From Entoloma clypeatum (lineage: Eukaryota; Basidiomycota; Agaricomycetes; Agaricales; Entolomataceae): DNA of 64,000 bases. The position numbers were made by a program, and so were the translations under genes. Below the pieces are notes generated by a model. The model was not told the DNA's origin, made no database searches, and saw nothing but the letters and a program-made list of their open reading frames with translations. The DNA lies in NCBI GenBank assembly GCA_963565915.1, contig OY751487.1, positions 3,720,001 to 3,784,000 of the forward strand. The letters run 5' to 3'. Each line of letters opens with the position of its first letter. Position 1 is the stretch's first letter. This document shows positions 1 through 10,731 of this stretch, piece by piece.

Positions 1-1689
1 CATCGTCGTCAACTCCCCAGTCTGGTGTAGGGCTTCTTTCTTTCTTTGTCTCTTTGTTTCGCGGTGGAGGCCTCGGGACGCTGGCACCACCAGCCCCGAC
101 AGGTCCTTGGTCCCGCTGTGTCGATCGTGAACCAAGTGTCTGCCCAGACCCGCTCCAGAGAGTTGTGGAGTTCTCGGCAGAGGACTTCTCTTTTCCCTTG
201 CCTTTCGAGGAGGATGAGTGAGTCTGTGAATTAGATCGGCCGCTGAGAGTTTGACCGGCACCAGTAAAGGCGGGAGAATGCTTCGAATAGACAGGGTTAC
301 AGATAAGCCAGCCAATGTATGATTTTGACTACTTACTTCATTGGTTATTTCAGGGGACTCGGCTTTCGGGGGTGGCGGACTGAATGGCGTTACTCGGAAT
401 CCAAAAAATAATTGTCCAAAAGGAAGATTGAGAGCGGCGGGGGCTTTGACATCAGATTCGAAAGTCGAGTTGGTCACTATGCGATGATTGCTATAATGCT
501 TGAGGTCAACGTAGTGAAAAAGCGGGCCATTTACTCACTCGGTACGAATGATCTTGCTACCTTCTGCCAATTCTTCCGGCTTACGATGGCTGATGCCCCT
601 CCCTTTCGTCTTGCGTCCAGAAAGTGTCTCTCCTTTTCCCTTGAAACTCTCCCAAGCGTCACCATCTTTGCTGACAGCTGTCCCGCTACCTGCGCCAGAA
701 AATCCACCGCTCAAGGATGATCCAGGGCGCGAAGAACCAGGCGAAGAGGAATCCAAATTGATCTTGAGTTTTTCAGCCATAGTCGGAGGCGGCGCAACCT
801 TTGGTCGTTCGGGCTCCACGTAACCGACCGGTGCAGCAAAGTCGACTTCGAGATCAGTATCAAGAACATTGATGCCTTCTCCCCCTGGCTTTGTTTCCAT
901 TACGAGAAGCCCGAATATTATAGAATTGTAGGCGATCTCAATGATGTCACCTTGGGTGAGTGCCGAAAAATTGCGAAGAGCTTGCTCAAGTCTATTGTCA
1001 TTGTGAGAGGTGATAGACGAGTTGCGAATATAGTGGACTTACACCGCTTTAGGGTCTGATATTTCCAAGAAATGGACGGACTGGGCTTGTAGCTTGACCA
1101 ACTTGCCCTTGGGTAGGTCGGTACCTGTGATGCGGATAGGGTCACCTTCATTCAGGCGAAGAGTCTTCATCATCCAGTATGGCAGGTGAACGACGCCTTC
1201 TTCGGCGATGAATTCCAAAACACCAGCGTGAGTCGACGCGGCCGGATTCGTAGGATTTCGTAGTTGAAACATCCATGGAGACTCGAGATCAAGGTTTGTG
1301 AGATGTGCCAGAGCAGATGGAGGCATTATGACTATGGCGCAAAAAACATCAGGGTACAACCCTATCCGGAGGAATTGGGATGACGCGTACTCTTGCCACC
1401 ATAAGAAACATTCTCTCGTTCCTTGCCTGGAAGCATGGCCATGCTGTACGCCTTTAAGTATTCGTCGTAGGATCTTGGAGACGCGCGGTTCATGCGTGGG
1501 CCGCCGAAAGCTGGGCCGAAACCCCTTGGACAGGATCGATCAGCACGAGTAGAATTGTCTTTGAGCACAAGGAGTACCCTGCAAGCTGATGAAGGATTCC
1601 ACCGGGTGCATGCGGGTTTGCAAACTGGGAAGAGATGGATCAGAGGGCGGGGATGGGAACAGCAGTGTGAGGCGACTTGCGAAATCCAT
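1..1689 (-). CDS. UFD1: Ubiquitin fusion degradation protein 1 (3' end outside window)
   Basis: Adaptor of the Cdc48/p97 segregase that, with Npl4, delivers ubiquitylated proteins for extraction and degradation. The N-terminal double-psi barrel (UT3) domain is clear, with LPYWMMKTLRLNEGDPIRI and SVHFLEISDPKAV, followed by the METKPGGEGINVLDTDLEVD region and a low-complexity tail ending in PTPDWGVDDD at the window edge. Exons as I read them are 1677-1689, 1391-1524, 1043-1331, 539-991 and 1-242. The first exon (MDFA joined to RGFGPAFGGPR) is inferred from frame and splice sites and is the weakest part; the ATG at 1491-1493 is the fallback start. It is transcribed away from CCT4, with about 56 bp between the two start codons if the first exon is right. 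The last residues and stop lie beyond position 1. Confidence 0.93.
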
Positions 1690-1745
1690 CGTCGTCGTCG
1701 TCGAAATCTGAGGTCACGCTGGTGTGACCATCTTCCTCTCCTCCC

Positions 1746-3792
1746 ATGCCTCCATCCCAAATTCAGCAAGGCGTAACAAAAACTCTCTCAGGCGCCAATG
1801 CCGCATTCAACGACAAGGTCCGTCATCCAAATGTCCCCTGGGCTGATGACCGATTGACCTTTGTGCATCTCAGGGAAAGCCCATGGAACTTCGCTTGTCG
1901 AACATGGTCGCTGCAAAGGGTTCGATCGGAGCAACCTCCCTCCATAATCGTCTCTGACTTTGATCCCCGTTTGAAGCAATAAGCAATGCCGTGAGGACTT
2001 CCCTAGGTCCAAAGGGAATGGACAAGATGGCATGTTAAGCGATCACATTCTGTCGCGTCAAGATCTCAGCCTTTCTTCTAGATCCAAACCTCGAAAGGGG
2101 AGGTCATAGTCACCAATGATGGCGCAACCATCCTCAAAAGCATACAGGCGCTGCACCCTGCCGCGAAAATGGCGAGTTTTCGTTCCTTCGCGTCACAATG
2201 CCCAAAAATGACTTGCAGCGCAGCTCGTCGATCTCTCCGCGGCGCAGGACGTCGAAGCTGGTGATGGCACCACATCAGTCGTCGTTCTGGCTGGAAGTCT
2301 ATTAGGTGCTGCGGAAAAGATGTTGCAGAAGGGAATGCATCCGACCATTATTGCGGAAGCATTCCTCAAAGCATCTGTAAAAGCGGTGGAATACCTCACG
2401 GAAATGTCGACCCCCGTAGATCTGAGTGACAAGGCAAATCTTCTGCGCGCAGCGAGCACCTCCCTAAATTCAAAGGTATTCTCGAACCCCCATCGCGCGA
2501 TCATACTATTCTTATTTTAAATGTATCAAAGATCGTGTCCCAGTATTCGTCAACCCTCGCCCCAATCGCCGTCGACGCAGTTACGCGTCTGGTCACACCC
2601 ACTTCTTCAAACGTTGATCTTAGAGATATTCGTGTGGTCAAAAAAGTCGGAGGAACGATAGAAGATACGGAGCTCATCGATGGAGTCGTCCTCAGGCAAA
2701 ATGTTGTCACCGCTGCTGGGGGACTTACACGCGTGGAAAAGGCCAAGATCGCTATCATTCAATTCCAACTGAGTGCACCCAAACCTGACGTTCGTCGTGT
2801 CTGATTTCTTGTGCATCCTACGTCTTATCTTTCTACCCCCAAAGATGGACAACACGGTGGTGATCAATGACTACCGGCAAATGGATAAAGTGATCAAAGA
2901 AGGTCGACAATACCTGCTCAACATCTGCAAAAAGATCAAAAAGGCAAACTGCAATGTCCTTCTCATTCAAAAGTCGATCCTTCGCGACGCAGTTGATGAC
3001 ATCTCCCTCAACTTTTTGAAACGCCTCAACATCCTCGTCGTTAAAGATGTCGAGCGAGATGAAATCGAGTTCCTCTCGAAAAGTTTGGGATGCAAACCAA
3101 TCGCCGACATTGACGCTTTCACAGAGGATAAGCTTGGATATGCAGATCTAGTGGAAGAGGATGATCGGTCGGGTGTGAAGGTTGCGAAAATTACCGGAGT
3201 TAAAAACAGGGGAAGGACAGTAAGCATTCTCGCTATGGGAAGCAACAATCTTGTTGTAGAGGAATGCGAACGCAGTCTTCATGATGCGCTATGTGTTGTG
3301 CGGTGTCTCGTGAAGAAGCGGTATTTCAATGGCTCTTCGCTTTCATATGGAACTGATATAGCTTCTACTACAGCGCATTGATCGGAGGAGGTGGAGCGCC
3401 CGAGATCCATGTCTCCCGCCTTCTGTCACAGTATTCACAGTCTCTGAGAGGCATGGAAGCGTACTGTTTCCAAGCATACGCAGACGCGCTGGAAGTTATC
3501 CCGGTCACCCTTGCCGAGAATGCAGGTCTCAATCCGATCGCTATCGTAACTGAGCTGCGAAACAGACACTCTCTCGGTGACCACAACGCTGGCATCAATG
3601 TCCGCAAAGTAGGTTTGGACTCTGAACATGATTTGGGTCCGAATGCTGAGACACGAATGCCAGGGACTGATTTCCAATATACTGGAGGAAGAAGTTGTGC
3701 AGCCATTGCTGGTGACCACGAGCGCGATCGAGCTCGCTACAGAGACTGTTTGTCTGCTGTTGAAAATTGATGACTATGTACAAGCACGATAG
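1746..3792 (+). CDS. CCT4: T-complex protein 1 subunit delta (chaperonin CCT4)
   Basis: Subunit of the cytosolic CCT/TRiC chaperonin that folds actin, tubulin and WD40 proteins. It carries the group II ATP-site motifs [18 protein letters not shown] and [12 protein letters not shown], and ends in [12 protein letters not shown]. Exons: 1746-1817, 1874-1919, 1982-2029 (its 5' border is approximate), 2082-2171, 2224-2475, 2532-2789, 2845-3320, 3374-3608 and 3664-3792. Two adjacent introns (2030-2081 and 2172-2223) start with GC rather than GT. Both are required to keep the conserved chaperonin reading frame. Length of about 530 residues is normal for the family. The gene is divergent from UFD1 and convergent with the mitochondrial carrier. 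I am sure of the family; delta is favoured by the overall pattern and the C-terminus. Confidence 0.93.
2030..2081 (+). other. GC-AG intron in CCT4
   Basis: The exon ends AAGATG and the intron begins GCATGT and ends TTCTAG. Joining there gives GMDKM followed by [14 protein letters not shown], the conserved chaperonin sequence. The only nearby GT (four bases downstream) would break the reading frame. Confidence 0.8.
2172..2223 (+). other. Second GC-AG intron in CCT4
   Basis: The exon ends AAAATG and the intron begins GCGAGT and ends GCGCAG. Joining gives HPAAKM followed by [17 protein letters not shown] without gap. A GT-AG alternative (2176-2218, 43 nt) exists but would insert three residues (Ala-Thr-Gln) into a conserved helix and would be unusually short. 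Confidence 0.7.
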
Positions 3793-3947
3793 ACTGGCAA
3801 CGGGTCACAATGCATAGAAGATGCAAGTAGTATATAGTACATGGTGGAAAATTGAGCTTTGCTATTTACGTAATGTGATGTTTAATGCGATTCCTAAGTT
3901 ATGAGTAAGTATAGCGATGTTGAACGAATATTAGGAGAAGAGTGTGA

Positions 3948-5460
3948 TCACCCTTCTGGGTGATGCGGGAGATTATCTATGTAATTTGCGACGGTGTCAA
4001 ACAATGTCCAAAGAAGGCCGTGTGTTGTGATGCTACGAACAGCGCTGACACCGAGTCCACGGTATATTCGGGCGATGCCAGCGAGAAGGGGCTTGGGCGC
4101 GCTGGGATCCGGACCTGGGAATGGTTGTCTTTTAGGGTCTCGAGAGACGTGGTAATGAAGTGTTTACCGCGAATGAGACGATGCAAGGTCTCGGTCACTC
4201 CGCGATACGGTTCTCCTGCCAGAGCACGTTGCTGAATTTTGGTTTTTACCCTGGAGATCCAACGTCAGGGTGAGAGAGCATGCAAGAGACTCGGGGCTGA
4301 CACGTCAAGAGGATATATGATGGCCCAGGATGTGACCTGACAATATAAAATGAGGTTGGGAAGGTTTTATGGGGAAAGGGTGAGTCTTACGCCTGCCAAC
4401 GATCCGCAAAAGAAAGGAACGACGGATGGATGGATGGGTAACCAGGACGGGGTTGGGCCCTGGTCGCCGAGCCTGTTGCGTCCTAGAATGTGTCGCATAC
4501 CGTCATACTCGAGAAAATAAAGTGCGGTTCCCGATGTGTCTCTTACTGAGGGACTGAGGTGAGCGTGGACCGGAAGTGGACACAAGGAAAGACGGACGAA
4601 AATGGAGACGAAAACCAGTGTAAAGACCGGCTATTCCGTTTGATCTAAAGATTTCCCTTACAGCCTCTATCGTCCCTGGTGGCTTGACCAGATTTATACC
4701 CTTTGTGGCTGCAATGGCGTATTCCAGCTGCCGTCGGATCTAGATGGACGTTCAGGACGGAAGTGATGGGGAGGATGACGAGGGGCAAGAGACCTTGACA
4801 AGTTCGAAAGCTGGATTAGAAAAAAGGTCAGGAGAAGCAGTACACGAGAAAGCGGTGCGACGCACGAGCACTTGTGAAGGATATCAAGGCGCCAGACATG
4901 GCACCGCTAAGGCCGCCGGTGAAGGCAACGTCGAGTAGATGATTATGACAGAGATAATTATGATTGGCAAAATACTCTTTCGTGCGGCTGTATATGGTGA
5001 AACTGGTTGCACCTAGAGACAGAGGGGTTGGATTGGAACGGTTCTTAGAGAAAGAATAGGACGCACGAACAAAAGAAATGGTGATGAGGGGTATCCACAA
5101 CCCGCGGTAAAAGCCCATGATTCCCTCTTCGCGGTAGACAAGGCCGGCTAGTCGGGGAATGGTAATGGGAACTTTTGTGGTCTGGAGTCTGGATTTGAGA
5201 GAGTCCAGCTAGAGAGATAGGTGAGTGAGGGGGGGCAGGGAGGGAGAGGAGGGGGAACGGACAGGGTACCCGGCAAAAGTGGATATGTAGCTGGCGGAGA
5301 GGGCGCATACGACGGCCTTGTTTCCTGGGAGATGTTCAAGAGGAAGCAAAGGGGGAGGGGAGGGGGAGAGCGTACGTCGGAGGGCGGCATTGAAGGCGGC
5401 GGGGTCATAGAGACTGGTCCCCTTGGGATCGACAGGACCATTCGTGCGTCCATCCGTCAT
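3948..5460 (-). CDS. Mitochondrial carrier family protein (SLC25)
   Basis: Six-helix inner-membrane carrier with three tandem repeats, each with the carrier signature. Repeat 1 has FAGYPLDSLKSRLQTTK, repeat 2 has APFELVKIRRQLEY, repeat 3 has YPLDVVKTKIQQRA, so all three Px[D/E]xx[K/R] gates are intact. It starts MTDGRTNGPVDPKG and ends DNLPHHPEG. The reading frame needs about eight short introns, for example joining GYP to LDSLK and HFL to RDTSGTALYF. It resembles the eukaryotic amino-acid/carnitine-type branch, but the substrate cannot be told from the sequence. Convergent with CCT4 (155 bp between stops) and about 90 bp downstream of the stop of the Pol I factor gene, which runs in the same direction. 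Confidence 0.88.
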
Positions 5461-5549
5461 CGCACGTCGAGTCGGACGACCAGCTTGGACGACAGAATTG
5501 GAACGATAATAGTAACAGAATGTAGTAGTCGTAGTCGTAGTCGTAGAGA

Positions 5550-8267
5550 TCAAAACCCACCGACCCTCTTCTTCCCCTTCTTTCGCCCCCCGTACTCCGC
5601 CTCAGGCGTCGCCGCCCGCACCAATGGCGGTGGCTGCGACTGCGCCACCTCTACCACTTCCGCCGCCACATTCTCAGCGCCGTCCTCCTCCCCTCTGCTC
5701 ACCTTCCAGCCCCTCAACAAACTCCGCACCCCAATCGATCCCAGCCCGTCCTCCTTCTCCCCTTCCTCATAGTAACTTTCCGCCAGCACTGGTCGAAAGT
5801 ACCCAAAATCTATCACTCCAGGTTCTCCCGTCAACGACAATGTCTTCGTCATGCTTTCAAGTTGCACATCCTCGTCGGACGATTTCAAGAATCCTTCACG
5901 CGAAAACACGTCAGCGGATAATCCAAGCTCCAATGCCAGCTGCTCTTCTGCCTTTTCCTCTTCTTCCATCGCTGGACCAGACCCCTCTGCCAGATCATAT
6001 CGACGCAACTCCTCCCGACATCTCCTGACATCTTCCATAAATCCCGAATCCAACCGTCTCAGCGTCGCGCTGATATTCTGATGCCACGAAGCATCCTTCA
6101 CAAATTCTTTCGCCGACAGAGGGCCTTCTACCGCTGCTTTGTATCCTTCCCGAGAATGTATACTCCCTTCCGCCAGGAAATCCGCCCTGACTCCTTCACC
6201 TCCTTCGTCTCCTGCTCGGATAATTGCTTCATAACTATATTGTCAATGGATTATCAGAAGATCCTCCGCGGTAAGGGAGAAAATAAATTCACGTCGTTAC
6301 CATATGCTCGATGGGCACCTCGCAGTCTTGCCAAAACGTTGATATCCTTGCAACAAGATCATGAATCGCCTCAACATTTTCACCTTCTTCCTCTTGACGC
6401 TCTTCATTGAAGTTTCCTACAGACATCTTCATGTCAACTAGCTGGGTCGTTTCACCAAGATGACTCCTTACTCTCATAAACCGCAGAAAGATCCGCCTCG
6501 GTAAAGTCTTGACCCTCATACGGAACTGCCCATGCATCATGACCTCCTTCACTCAGCTGCTTAACATCCGCTGTCCACAGGGTTTCAAATACCGGCCTAG
6601 AGCTCGAGAGAGACGAGTGGACATCCATTTGGTGGAGGCTTCCTCTATCGGATAATCGAATGAAGCTTAAAGCTCCTGAATTTTGGATCACCATCGGCGA
6701 GAGCAAGGTTTGCCCAAGATGAATCTTGCTTGTGTCTTCATCAGAAAACAAACAATAGGGTGGATTTTCGAGATGTATGAGCCCGTTCGGACAGGAGATG
6801 TCATATACCGTGATCATCCTATTCTTCCTTGATGTCAACAAGGTCGAACCTAAGATCGTTGAACAGACGACAAGACGGAAAAGCTGAATAAAAAAGCAGT
6901 ACCTGACGATGGGATAGTTTGTGCTGCAAGGGACCGATCAAATTTGCGACTATGCCTGTAACCCAAAAGAGGTCTACCCGGAAAACGTCGGTCAATCCAA
7001 AGAAGTTCTTGAGTTGACAACAATCGGATCATGTTGTCCTCCAGCTCATCCTCAACAGACGTCAAAACATGTACATCTGTGAGAGTAAAAAGGTCCACGC
7101 TGCTTCTTGACTGGATGATGTTAGTCCTGAAATCGCACCAAATAAAGTCTTTTGAGTCCCACCCGAACATCCGCTTCTTTCAGCATTTTACTTGATGCAA
7201 CAAGGCAACGAGTGTCATCTCCACTCCTGGCCACTCGCCAGAACGAGTCTGGCGTGCGTCCGGCCTGGTCGTCTACTGGCGTACATATCAAGTCCCTATG
7301 CAGCTGCCTGTTCATACATTTGAGACCAGAGCATCGGTGACTGACATATATCTTCTCCCATTTGCAAAGTCACACTTGTACAGAGCACCGAAATCATTTA
7401 CAGTGAATGATTGCAGTGGCAATTTTGAGAACAGAAAATCAACCAGTGGTCGATTGTTCGTGTCTGCATGTAGAATCTGTGTCACTTCAGTCAAAGCGGG
7501 AGTGACTTGTAGCAAAGATGTATAGCCAAACGTGCGAACGGCCAAGTGTGCACCTACAGAGATAAAGTAAATGGTACATCAGGCATATTAGCAGAGATCC
7601 AACTACCGGCTCTGGAAGCAGATATTTGTTGTATAGGTGTTTTAAACGCTCTCGCTGAACGCGAAGAGGGTTTGAAAATCATCCCCTTCTCCGAAAGGAG
7701 GAAGGGTGAAAGATCTGACGATTTTCATTGACGTTTTCAACATAAACATACACCGTGGATGCGTACTGAGATCTCGGAATAATTCGCCCATGGGAAAGAC
7801 GAGAAATGTCTGTTTCGTCCCCGTCGTATCGGAAACCTCGATATCCGTCAGCAGGTTTGCGGCGTTTGGATCGAACTCGGTGAGTGCGCGGACGATCATG
7901 GCGTCTCGAGAAAGCTCGCCCCTTATCAGCTCAGCAGGTACGTCGACGTCTGGTAGATACGTGCGGAGGAAGTTGGCCTATACATCAAAAGTAGTAAATT
8001 CAGTAGTTTTGGATCTTCTGCGATGCTGCTGACCCCTTGTTCCGCGTTCTTGAGGATGGTGGTGTTGGGCTCATGACCGCGTGGGGGTCGAGTTGGCGGA
8101 AAGATTGTGGCCGAGTTGGTGATGCGGAGGGGATGGTGGGGGCGGTGACGTTTGACGAGTGAAGTCCATTTGAAAGGGCCGCCATTGTCGAACAAGGTGA
8201 GGAGATTAGAGCCCTGGTCGAGGATGGGATAACTACGCTCGTCGTCGTTCCTTGGCCAGGAGTTCAT
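5550..8267 (-). CDS. RRN6/TAF1C-like RNA polymerase I core-factor subunit (probable)
   Basis: Probable subunit of the Pol I promoter selectivity (core factor/SL1) complex that starts rRNA transcription in the nucleolus. The start MNSWPRNDDERSYPILDQG and the mid-protein segment ELLWIDRRFPGRPLLGYRH followed by FDRSL resemble Rrn6-type proteins, in which a WD40-like propeller precedes a helical C-terminus. Coding segments lie near 7926-8267, 7642-7899, 7121-7545, 6850-7120, 6289-6841 and 5550-6240, joined by short introns that I did not all resolve. The C-terminal part is acidic then lysine/arginine-rich at the end (GGRKKGKKRVGGF), which would suit a nucleolar protein. It is divergent from the mitochondrial uL3m gene, with only 38 bp between the two start codons. 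The family call rests on remembered motif resemblance and is moderate. Confidence 0.55.
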
Positions 8268-8305
8268 TCAATAAATTTGAAAGTCCGCTCCTTGTTGACC
8301 GCGCC

Positions 8306-9475
8306 ATGCTCTGCCTGCGCGCCCTCCACCGGCCCTCCTTCCTCTCTTCTCACCTCAGAGTTATTCATTCCACCGTCGTCACCAACGCTTTACCCGCCTC
8401 AACCTCCTCCACCACTCCCGATGCTCCCAAGAAATGGACCCCAGACTCAATACGCACTGGCGTCATTGCACGTAAACGCGGAATGACTTCGCTATGGAAC
8501 GACCAGGGCGTACGCGTCCCAGTAACAGTTCTCCAGGTGCACGTGTCCTCTTGTGCCCTGGTATACCGCCCACTTACTGAGGTTCATAGCTCGAAAACTG
8601 TCAAGTCACCGCCAACATCCGCACCGTGCGACGGAATCATACCGAGTACCATGCGGTGCAAGTCGCTGCATCAGACCGGCCGAGGAAAACAACAACTCGT
8701 CAAATGTCGGGTCACTTCAGAAAGGCCGGAGTACCGCCGAAACGGATTGTGAAAGAGTTTCCCGTAACACCGGATGCCCATGTCCCTGTTGGTGAGCTCT
8801 TCTACGCGGCTCCTCTACACGTTCAGGAAAATAACTCGCTGTCCTCGCAGGAACAACTCTGTCGGCAGTACACTTTGTTCCAGGTCAATTTGTAGATGTC
8901 ATTGCGAATTCGTACGTTCTGTTCCCATCCTCGCAGAAGAAAACAACTGAAATCCTTGATAGTATTGGGAAAGGATTTCAGGGCGGAATGAAGAAGTGGG
9001 GCTTCAAGGGTTTGAGAGCAAGCCATGGTGTCTCCGTCTCGCACCGGTCATCTGGCTCCGCTGGAAACTCTCAAGTACGTGCACGAAAACGACATAATTC
9101 CATGGATCATAACCTCCTTTGGATCAGGATCCTGGACGTGTCTGGCCCGGAAAGAAAATGGCAGGTCATATGGGCAACGAACGCATAACAGCGCAAAATC
9201 TGGCTGTCGTGCGTGTTGACACCAGCCTCGACCTGATCTTCGTGCGAGGAAACGTTCCTGGAGTGGACGATGCGCATGTTCTCGTCCGTGACGCCAAAAA
9301 GAAGATGACGGCCCTCAGCACTGCGAACCAAGCGAAAGGTTTGTATGAAAAGGTGCTTCCCAAGGGGGTGGATGATCTTCCCTTTCCAGCTGGAACGACC
9401 GAGCTCGCCCACACACTCCCTCCTGTCGTCGAGGCTCCATCTTATAGGAGGAGCCCATTTACTCCTCAGGAATAA
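8306..9475 (+). CDS. MRPL3: Mitochondrial large-subunit ribosomal protein uL3m
   Basis: Core protein of the mitochondrial 54S/39S ribosomal subunit (yeast Mrpl9, human MRPL3). A basic, Ser/Leu-rich N-terminus ([19 protein letters not shown]) fits a matrix-targeting sequence, followed by the L3 fold: [38 protein letters not shown], then [17 protein letters not shown], and [19 protein letters not shown]. Exons 8306-8535, 8592-8772, 8851-8911, 8965-9074 and 9126-9475 (borders within a few bases). An in-frame ATG at 8252 exists but would overlap the divergent gene's start codon region, so 8306 is preferred. The conserved GQ.. loop corresponding to the bacterial methylated Gln region reads [15 protein letters not shown] here. 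Confidence 0.92.
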
Positions 9476-9666
9476 TCTAATATGTAGAAAATCATAATTT
9501 TGTTTACATATGTACCTGTGTGGTTGTTCCGCAATGGCATCGACGTCGGAGAGAGCGGTGAACGACTTGTTGCATACTCTAAGGTCTTCCTCCCTCTTCC
9601 TACTCGACCCGATCAGCCACTGAAATGTAGCGTCGTAGGGGGGAGCAGTTCCGCCATGCTCAGAAT

Positions 9667-10581
9667 GTGCAACGGTCCCGCACTCACATCTCGGCGTCCC
9701 GCTTCTCCCACAACTCTCCAACCCTCCCATTTAGCCTCGACCACCAGCAGCATGAGCCTCTGGTTGAACAGGCTGTCTCCAAACAGAGTGCGTATGTCAG
9801 CTGCCCAGGACCAGGGCTCCCGAAAAGCTGGACGCTGATATTCAACAATGCCAAAGCCGGTCAGGATCCCGTAGCATGGCGTGCTCAAGCCCTCTCCGTC
9901 GTCCTTTCACTCCCGTCGACGTCCCTGCCATCCCTGGCGATCCTGTGTCTCCGCATACTAGCATCCTACCCGGTCGACCAATTTATCCACGACATTGCTC
10001 CCCATCTCCCTTCTCATCTACGCCGGGACCTCATCCGCGATTCTGCCATCCATTCACCCATTCCAAATGCAAAGTTGTATGCTCTTTACGAACCAGATGG
10101 ACATGCTGATAACGAGCTTCTTATCGTCGGTCCTGCGGCCGAACTTAGAGATGGTTTCTTCCTTCGGAGCGCATCGGATGTCAACGCGAACTCTAACAGA
10201 CCTATCGAGGAAAATGAATCTTGGGATACTGAAAGATTTACCCCGGAACCCCTGACCACTCTGATTATCATTTCTACTCGTATAGTTGTGTCGTCGCTCC
10301 TCAGCCTTCCTCCCACACTCACTAAAATGGCCCTTGTCAATCTCCCCACTTCAATATCTGTCCATAGATTGCCCCACGCTTGTCCGTTACTCGTCATCCT
10401 TGATCTATCGTATAATACTTGGTTGGCACTCGAGGATGACGCGGAGAAGATCCTAGAGAGAGTGGAGTGGAGCCGGTGGAACCATTTGCATGTTCTTGGT
10501 CTGCGCGGCTGTCATGCATCTCATGCAATGCGGGCAAAACTGAATCGGGGTAGATGGGACGACGTAGAGGTCATACAATGA
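9667..10581 (+). CDS. Unrecognised 304-residue protein, leucine-rich in the C-terminal half
   Basis: A long open frame with no stop, ending WDDVEVIQ. I do not recognise the family. The first half is Pro/Ser/Leu-rich with alternating hydrophobic stretches (ALSVVLSLPSTSLPSLAIL). The second half has leucine-rich-repeat-like segments: CPLLVILDLSYNTWLALED and WNHLHVLGLRGCHASHAM, so a short LRR domain is possible. The true start is uncertain; it could use an upstream exon or the internal ATGs. It lies 191 bp after the uL3m stop on the same strand and converges on the LisH-CTLH gene. Confidence 0.55.
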   Translation: MQRSRTHISASRFSHNSPTLPFSLDHQQHEPLVEQAVSKQSAYVSCPGPGLPKSWTLIFNNAKAGQDPVAWRAQALSVVLSLPSTSLPSLAILCLRILASYPVDQFIHDIAPHLPSHLRRDLIRDSAIHSPIPNAKLYALYEPDGHADNELLIVGPAAELRDGFFLRSASDVNANSNRPIEENESWDTERFTPEPLTTLIIISTRIVVSSLLSLPPTLTKMALVNLPTSISVHRLPHACPLLVILDLSYNTWLALEDDAEKILERVEWSRWNHLHVLGLRGCHASHAMRAKLNRGRWDDVEVIQ

Positions 10582-10731
10582 ATATAGCTCATAAAAACTG
10601 TAACAGAAAGGGGGAGTCAGAATTTACAATAGGAATCAAGGCATTCTGAATATTTGATTCATGTCACGTACTATCATGTTTTCGAGTTGATAAAATGGTG
10701 GAGATCAAATGACGGAACGACCTAGATAATT

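Noticed and set aside
1527..1769. Arg-rich N-terminal extension of the UFD1 frame
   Set aside because: The stretch before RGFGPAFGG is Arg-repeat low complexity and not UFD1-like; a short first exon or the ATG at 1493 is a better fit.
5221..5772. 183-residue Gly/Arg then Ser-rich plus-strand frame
   Set aside because: Low-complexity shadow covering the 5' end of the carrier gene and the 3' end of the Pol I factor gene.
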